From: DAIPHL01 sp036771375
GTDB taxonomy: Bacteria; Synergistota; Synergistia; Synergistales; Synergistaceae
NCBI GenBank assembly: GCA_036771375.1
Contig: DAIPHL010000091.1
Span: 1-9,502 of the forward strand
Direction: 5' to 3'
DNA length: 9,502 nucleotides
A program made the translations under genes and the position numbers. Shown one piece after another: positions 6,000-9,502 of this stretch; within the stretch, counting starts at the first letter, position 1, and each line of letters opens with the position of its first letter. The notes below the pieces were generated by a model. The model had not been told where the DNA came from. It saw only the letters and a program-made list of their open reading frames with translations, and did no database searches.

Positions 6000-7292
6000 T
6001 TATACACCATCGCCCGCGTCCGGGGTCGCTTCGCGGTAGCCTCTTTCACAGAAGGCCTCGTCGATGAGTTTCCTGTACGACAGGAGTTTCCGGGCGTGGT
6101 AAAGGGATGCCGCGACGCAGGCGAGGCCGCCCGTGAAGAGCGCGCCGGATGTGCCGATGAACTCCGCCACCTGCCCGGAGAGTAGGCTGCCCACGGAGGA
6201 GATGCCGACGATGGCCGCGATGTAAAGCGACATGAGAGGGCTTCTGTTTTCGTCGTCGACCAGGGTTTGGAGAAAGGTATTGCAGGAGATCAGCGTGGTC
6301 ACCATGGAAAATCCGGCCGGTATGAGCAGGATCATCGCCATCCACGTCGAGCGGGAGAGGGAAAATATGGCCACGGAGGTCCCGAAGGCCACCGTGTTCC
6401 ATATGGCGCATCGATCCAATCCAACGGGCGACTTGCGTGCGGCCATGATGAGAGAACCGGCGAGAGCGCCGATGCCGACCGACATCAGCAGGAACCCCAT
6501 GGTCTTCGAGGTGCCTTCCAGGACGGTGCGGGCCATGGCGGGCATGAGGGAGAGGTAGGGGACGCCGAAGATTCCGGAGACCGTGACGAGCATGAGCATG
6601 TGCGCGAAAGGGGGGAACGCCTTCAACAGTCGGAAGCCGACGAACATGTTCCGGAAGACCGAGCCCTGGCGTGGGAGCGGTTCGGCGACGGTGGAATGAG
6701 GGAAGCGCATCGTTCGGACGGCGAAGAGCATCGCGCTGTACGACGCCGAGTTCAGCATGAAGCAGAGTCCCTCTCCGATCCTGTGAATCGTGACGCCCGC
6801 CACGGTCGGGCCGATCAGGCGTGCCACGTTGAAGAGAGAGGAGTTCAGCGCCACGGCGTTCGAAACGTCCTCCTTGTCCTCGACCAGATAGGGAACGATG
6901 GATTGCCTGACCGGCATGTCGAAGGCGTTGACGAGACTCATGAAAAACGCGACCGAAAGCAACCAGGCGTAGGTGACGTAGTCCGTCAGCGCCAGCAGGC
7001 CGATCGTGGCGGCACAAGCCATCAGGAGGCTCTGGGTTACGAGCAGTACGGAGCGCAGGCTCATGCGGGGGAGTAGATAGCTGGTCAGCGGAATCAGCAG
7101 GACGGTGGGGATCGAGGAGATGAAGTCGATCACGCCGAGCGCCCTGGGCGAGTCGGTCAGACGATAGACGAGCCACCCCATGGCGACCCTCTGCATCCAC
7201 AACCCGGTGAGCGATACGGCCTGAGCGGCGAAGAATATGCGATAGTTTCGGCTGCCCAAAGCCCTCAAGATGGGGTGCAGATGCTTTTTCAT
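6000..7292 (-). CDS. MFS transporter, MFS_3/EntS-like exporter
   Basis: A 430-residue, roughly 12-helix inner-membrane protein of the major facilitator superfamily, MFS_3 subgroup (enterobactin exporter EntS and related drug/siderophore exporters). Conserved stretches are SRNYRIFFAAQAVSLTGLWMQRVAMGWLVYRLTDSPRALG (14-53), the helix 2-3 region near PRMSLR (75-80), NAFDMPVRQSIVPYLV (122-137) and NAVALNSSLFNVARLIGPTVAG (145-166), all typical of this subgroup. The first hydrophilic residues MKKHLHPILRALGS give a normal cytoplasmic start. Upstream in-frame ATGs exist at 7310 and 7394. The one at 7292 is chosen because GAGAGG lies 10 nt before it, whereas 7310 has no Shine-Dalgarno and 7394 lies beyond the putative transcription start. 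It is the first gene of the long minus-strand unit, with an extended -10 about 50 nt upstream. Substrate unknown; no siderophore biosynthesis gene is visible. Confidence 0.92.
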   Translation of the reverse strand: MKKHLHPILRALGSRNYRIFFAAQAVSLTGLWMQRVAMGWLVYRLTDSPRALGVIDFISSIPTVLLIPLTSYLLPRMSLRSVLLVTQSLLMACAATIGLLALTDYVTYAWLLSVAFFMSLVNAFDMPVRQSIVPYLVEDKEDVSNAVALNSSLFNVARLIGPTVAGVTIHRIGEGLCFMLNSASYSAMLFAVRTMRFPHSTVAEPLPRQGSVFRNMFVGFRLLKAFPPFAHMLMLVTVSGIFGVPYLSLMPAMARTVLEGTSKTMGFLLMSVGIGALAGSLIMAARKSPVGLDRCAIWNTVAFGTSVAIFSLSRSTWMAMILLIPAGFSMVTTLISCNTFLQTLVDDENRSPLMSLYIAAIVGISSVGSLLSGQVAEFIGTSGALFTGGLACVAASLYHARKLLSYRKLIDEAFCERGYREATPDAGDGV

Positions 7293-7341
7293 GAAAACAA
7301 GACCTCTCATTGTCGTGTGAAGTTGATCCCAAACACGGGAG

Positions 7342-7350
7342 AGTATAGCA
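7342..7350 (-). promoter_or_regulatory. Extended -10 promoter for the MFS-led operon
   Basis: On the minus strand this reads TGCTATACT, an extended -10 (TG-N-TATACT, one mismatch to TATAAT) that would start transcription near 7335, giving about 43 nt of leader before the ATG at 7292. No good -35 is seen: the expected position falls in the G-rich arm and T-run of the upstream terminator. The TG extension could compensate. The position directly after a terminator and before a nine-gene run supports the call. Confidence 0.55.
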
Positions 7351-7359
7351 GCTTTTCGC

Positions 7360-7392
7360 AAAAAAAGCCCCGGCGGTGAAGAGCGCCGGGGC
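7360..7392 (-). terminator. Rho-independent terminator of the molbindin gene
   Basis: A perfect 9-bp GC-only stem (plus-strand arms GCCCCGGCG at 7367-7375 and CGCCGGGGC at 7384-7392) with an 8-nt loop is followed, on the minus strand, by seven T residues (7366-7360). It lies 33 nt past the stop of the molbindin gene and therefore separates that transcript from the MFS-led operon that begins just beyond it. Confidence 0.92.
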
Positions 7393-7425
7393 AAATTCTC
7401 ATGATTTTGAAACGCTTACGGGGAT

Positions 7426-7857
7426 TTATTCGTACGCGCCGACGATGACGTGCGATGCCTTGATGAGGGCGGTTACCTTCTTGCCTGGCTCCAGGGCGAG
7501 CTCCTTCGCCGAATCCTCCGTCACGATCGCCGTGATCATCTCTCCTCCGTCGAGGCGGACGCGGACCTCGGAGTTCACCGCTCCCTGCTTTACGGATACC
7601 ACGGCGCCCTCGAACTGGTTGCGCGCCGAGAACTTGACTCCCTTCGTGTCGGTCATGAGGATGACCCAGGGGGCTTTGAAGATCGCCGCGACCTTCTTGC
7701 CGGGGGCGAGTCCCAGGGTTTTCGTGCTGGTGCTCGTGATGATCGCGGTGATCCTGGTGCTGCTGTTGTCGAGGGTGATCTCGACCTCGTCGTTGACGGC
7801 TCCATGGTGGACGTTGAGTACTGCTCCGTTGAAACTGTTTCTTGCACTGGTCTTCAA
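7426..7857 (-). CDS. Tandem Mop/TOBE-domain molbindin (molybdate-binding protein)
   Basis: A 143-residue cytoplasmic protein made of two homologous Mop (TOBE) domains: SARNSFNGAVLNVHHGAVNDEV...KAPWVIL (4-67) and SARNQFEGAVVSVKQGAVNSEV...KASHVIVG (77-140). This is the di-Mop architecture of molbindins such as ModG, which assemble into oligomers that bind molybdate or tungstate at subunit interfaces and buffer the oxyanion. A GTG at 7866 would give three more residues, but it lies within the AGGAGG Shine-Dalgarno (7871-7866). The TTG at 7857, 8 nt downstream of that site, is the realistic start. The gene is a single-gene unit with its own promoter region and terminator. No molybdate importer is in the window. 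Selectivity for Mo or W cannot be judged. Confidence 0.92.
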   Translation of the reverse strand: MKTSARNSFNGAVLNVHHGAVNDEVEITLDNSSTRITAIITSTSTKTLGLAPGKKVAAIFKAPWVILMTDTKGVKFSARNQFEGAVVSVKQGAVNSEVRVRLDGGEMITAIVTEDSAKELALEPGKKVTALIKASHVIVGAYE

Positions 7858-7865
7858 AAAGACCA

Positions 7866-7871
7866 CCTCCT
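7866..7871 (-). promoter_or_regulatory. Ribosome-binding site that fixes the molbindin start
   Basis: Minus-strand AGGAGG is followed by the 8-nt spacer TGGTCTTT and TTG (7857). Because the GTG codon at 7866-7864 overlaps the site itself, it cannot be the initiation codon served by it. Confidence 0.8.
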
Positions 7872-7886
7872 GCTTTTATTTTTTTG

Positions 7887-7906
7887 AACGATCTTGAATA
7901 ATCGTT
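7887..7906. repeat. Inverted repeat, candidate operator for the molbindin gene
   Basis: Perfect 6-bp arms AACGAT (7887-7892) and ATCGTT (7901-7906) are separated by the 8-nt CTTGAATA. The repeat lies immediately downstream of the proposed -10, about where transcription would start, a position at which a repressor could act. The arm ATCGTTATGATA (7901-7912) loosely recalls a ModE half-site as I remember it, but no matching second half-site is seen. A short leader hairpin is the alternative. Confidence 0.4.
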
Positions 7907-7934
7907 ATGATAATAAAACTTACCCTGTCGACAA
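7907..7934 (-). promoter_or_regulatory. Probable promoter of the molbindin gene
   Basis: On the minus strand a -35-like TTGTCG (7934-7929) and a -10-like TATCAT (7912-7907) are separated by 16 nt, placing the start near 7900 with a leader of about 43 nt. Each hexamer departs from consensus, and the AT-rich tract just upstream (7951-7992) could act as an UP-like element. Confidence 0.5.
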
Positions 7935-7950
7935 GATCGAAACAAGTGTA

Positions 7951-7992
7951 AAATACGTATATAATTTTATATATAATATATATTTTTAATAA
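7951..7992. promoter_or_regulatory. AT-rich tract in the divergent molbindin/ClbS-like gap
   Basis: These 42 bases contain only one C and one G (7956-7957) in an otherwise GC-rich window. The tract includes several TATAAT-like strings on both strands, for example plus-strand TATAAT at 7960-7965 and 7972-7977. No convincing -35 is seen for the plus direction, so the promoter of the ClbS-like gene is only presumed to lie here; that would leave a leader of roughly 120 nt. The remainder of the gap (7993-8110) shows no recognisable element except the ribosome-binding site at its end. Confidence 0.5.
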
Positions 7993-8110
7993 TGTTTTTG
8001 TGGCGATGCGAACCGTGGATCGCCGCGTGTGTCCGGTGTTTTTGCCGTGGGGGGCGAATCTTCGTGACAAACGGGCGTTCGATGCGACCGCAGGATCGGG
8101 AGGTGATCGT

Positions 8111-8653
8111 ATGGCGAGGCCGACGACGAAAGGCGATCTGATCGTCCTTGCGAACATCCGCTATGAAAATCTGGTGGAGATGATGGAGGCGTTGACGGAG
8201 AAGGAGCTCGAGACCGAATTCGACTTTCGCCTCGACGAGAAGAAGAAGGAGGCGCATTGGAAGCGCGACAGGAACCTGAGGGACGTGTTGGTTCATCTCT
8301 ACGAGTGGCATCGGCTTCTGTTGAACTGGGTGGCTTCGAATATGGCGGGAGAGAGAAAATCGTTTCTGCCGGAGCCGTATCATTGGGGAACATACGGCGA
8401 GATGAATGTGGAATTTTGGAGGAAACACCAGAAAACGTCTCTTGCGGAATCGAAGGCGATGTTGAAGGAGAGCCACGAGGCGGTGATGGCGATGATCGCG
8501 GAGCGTTCGGACGAGCAGCTCTTCTCCAAGGGCGCCTTCTCATGGACGGGAACGACCACCCTGGGCAGCTATTGTGTTTCCGCCACTTCGAGTCACTACG
8601 ACTGGGCGATGAAGAAGATCAAAGCGCACAGGAAGAATTGTCGATCTGTCTGA
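8111..8653 (+). CDS. ClbS/DfsB-family four-helix-bundle protein (DUF1706)
   Basis: A 180-residue cytoplasmic protein matching the ClbS/DfsB family (DUF1706, PF08020), related to DinB-like helical bundles. Family landmarks are the start MARPTTKGDLIVLANIRYENL, EFDFRLDEKKKEAHWKRDRNLRDVLVHLYEWHRLLLNW (about 37-74), FLPEPYHWGTYGEMNVEFWRKHQKTSL (83-109) and the C-terminal WTGTTTLGSYCVSATSSHYDWAMKKIKAH (about 144-172), which are strongly conserved. The founder, E. coli ClbS, protects the colibactin producer by opening the toxin's cyclopropane. Most family members sit outside colibactin clusters and have no proven role, as here, where no polyketide or peptide synthetase gene is visible. The frame is open back to 8000, but ATG 8111 has GGAGG 7 nt upstream and begins at the family's normal N-terminus. 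It is the only plus-strand gene found, divergent from molbindin and convergent with the glycosyltransferase. Confidence 0.94.
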   Translation: MARPTTKGDLIVLANIRYENLVEMMEALTEKELETEFDFRLDEKKKEAHWKRDRNLRDVLVHLYEWHRLLLNWVASNMAGERKSFLPEPYHWGTYGEMNVEFWRKHQKTSLAESKAMLKESHEAVMAMIAERSDEQLFSKGAFSWTGTTTLGSYCVSATSSHYDWAMKKIKAHRKNCRSV

Positions 8654-8909
8654 GGCAATGCCGCGGGTTTGCAACCCGCTCTGCGTCCGCCTCCTGTCGC
8701 GGGATGGAGCGCGTCCCGTCGAAGATCTGGTTGAAGACCCGAAGAAGGAGATGTCGCGGTCGACGTGTTTTCGCGGACCACGGCGGCAATCGGCCCGAGA
8801 TGGAGGCATCGCGAGTTTTCACGGGAAAGCGGTGATTTTACTTCTCCGTCAAATATGTGAGCGTCTTTGGGTACCGGCCGGAACGAGGAGGTCGTGCCGT
8901 CGACGATCG
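8654..8909. other. Gene-free gap between convergent genes, with two small stem-loops
   Basis: This 256-bp stretch lies downstream of both the ClbS-like gene and the glycosyltransferase gene. I see no credible coding region on either strand: the open frames crossing it have no family resemblance. Two stem-loops sit near the ClbS-like end: GCGGGTT-TGC-AACCCGC (8663-8679) and CGGGA...TCCCG (8700-8718). Neither is followed by a T-run on either strand, so they are not classical intrinsic terminators. The remainder (8719-8909) shows nothing I can name. Confidence 0.6.
8663..8679. repeat. Perfect 7-bp stem-loop after the ClbS-like gene
   Basis: Arms GCGGGTT and AACCCGC enclose a 3-nt loop (TGC), 10 nt past the stop codon at 8653. 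No T-run follows on either strand. It may mark the 3' end of the mRNA or belong to a short palindromic repeat of the REP kind; a single copy here cannot show repetition. Confidence 0.5.
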
Positions 8910-9502
8910 CTAGAGACGATCGTACAGGGCTTCGTGCGCGGCGATCAGGTTTTCGATGCGCCACGCCGGGTCGGGAGGCGCCGGGCGAAAGGGGGTCTCG
9001 ACGATCCCGAGCATGGCATCTCGAAGCGCGAGCGGGTCTCCGGTCGGAAAGAGGAGGCCTCGTCCGTCCTTCGCCACGTCCCGGACGCCCCTCGCGTCGG
9101 CGCCGATCACGGGCACTCCCAGACAGACCGACTCCATGGCGGCACGAGAGAGTCCTTCCCGTTCCGAGGGGACCAATGTCGCCGCCGAAGCCACGACGAG
9201 TGGCCGAATGTCGCCGAGCTCTCCCAGAAAATGCGTCCTCTTGCGAATTCCCAGAGCGGATGCACGCTCCTCCGTCTCCTTTCGCAGAGGCCCGTCTCCG
9301 GCAAACGCGATGTGGACTCGAGTCCCGTCCGCCCCCATCGCGGCGAGCGCCGCGATGGCGTCTTTGTGCCGCTTGCCGGGGTTGAAGGCGGCGATCATGG
9401 CGAAAAGGGCATCCCGTTCGTGCAGGCCGAGCTTTTCGGGTAGGCAAAGCACGTCGCCTCGTTCGACCTTCGACGCGTCGTACAGGGAGAAATCGTGCCC
9501 GA
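8910..9502 (-). CDS. GT4-family glycosyltransferase, C-terminal part (start beyond right edge)
   Basis: The frame is open from the right edge to a TAG at 8910, about 196 residues, and forms the C-terminal nucleotide-sugar-binding half of a GT-B enzyme of family GT4 (Glycos_transf_1). It begins GHDFSLYDASKVERGDVL, the usual region after the interdomain linker. It then shows IAAFNPGKRHKDAIAALA, the donor-site strand HIAFAGDGPLRKETEE, and HFLGELGDIRPLVVASAATLVPSEREGLSRAAMESVCLGVPVIGADARGVRDV, containing the E-x7-E motif (Glu-Gly-Leu...Met-Glu-Ser). A GTG at 9452 is in frame but is internal, since homologous sequence continues upstream to the edge. GT4 enzymes transfer sugars in polysaccharide, glycolipid or glycoprotein assembly; donor and acceptor cannot be inferred. 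No terminator is visible after it. Confidence 0.9.
   Translation of the reverse strand, partial: GHDFSLYDASKVERGDVLCLPEKLGLHERDALFAMIAAFNPGKRHKDAIAALAAMGADGTRVHIAFAGDGPLRKETEERASALGIRKRTHFLGELGDIRPLVVASAATLVPSEREGLSRAAMESVCLGVPVIGADARGVRDVAKDGRGLLFPTGDPLALRDAMLGIVETPFRPAPPDPAWRIENLIAAHEALYDRL

Noticed and set aside
8619..8822. Minus-strand 67-codon frame in the convergent gap
   Set aside because: It has no clear ribosome-binding site, overlaps the end of the ClbS-like gene, and its composition looks non-coding. It is better treated as part of a possible repeat.
8654..8909. tRNA or CRISPR-like structure in the gap
   Set aside because: No cloverleaf with a T-loop consensus and no regularly spaced direct repeats are visible here or elsewhere in the window.

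Overview
This is a high-GC bacterial window with short gaps, overlapping genes and strong Shine-Dalgarno sequences. Almost all genes are on the minus strand. The gene content (an amidohydrolase plus a dedicated importer, tandem molbindin, a flavoredoxin-like protein, a possible DUF1538 start) and frequent TTG starts fit an anaerobic amino-acid/peptide fermenter. Synergistota is my best guess, but no marker gene here proves it.

Layout. The right part holds a cut-off GT4 glycosyltransferase (8910-9502, minus) convergent with a ClbS/DfsB-type gene (8111-8653, plus). They are separated by about 256 bp without a gene that carries two small stem-loops. The ClbS-like gene is divergent from a tandem-Mop molbindin gene (7426-7857, minus) across a 253-bp gap with an extremely AT-rich core, a probable promoter and a small inverted repeat. 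The molbindin gene ends at a convincing intrinsic terminator (7360-7392). Directly beyond it, an extended -10 element starts a long minus-strand transcription unit.

That unit (7292 down to 150) contains, in order of transcription: an MFS_3 exporter, a flavin-reductase-like protein, a RimJ/RimL-type GNAT acetyltransferase, an M20D amidohydrolase, then a complete OpuC-type ABC importer (permease, substrate-binding protein, ATPase, permease), and last a secreted BOF/YgiW-type OB-fold protein. Gaps are 17-42 nt or the genes overlap (TAATG, TTGA, ATGA, TTGA). At the left edge a new gene begins (1-90), perhaps of the DUF1538 membrane family.

Reading. The importer looks like a glycine-betaine system in fold and gene set. 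However, its ATPase lacks the CBS osmosensor region, and two of the four expected tyrosines of the aromatic cage in the binding protein appear replaced (Gln134, Phe214). With a cytoplasmic M20D amidohydrolase encoded immediately upstream, I infer a nutrient salvage module: import of an N-acyl or amide-type compound, then hydrolysis, rather than osmoprotection. The roles of the GNAT, flavoprotein and exporter in such a module are open.
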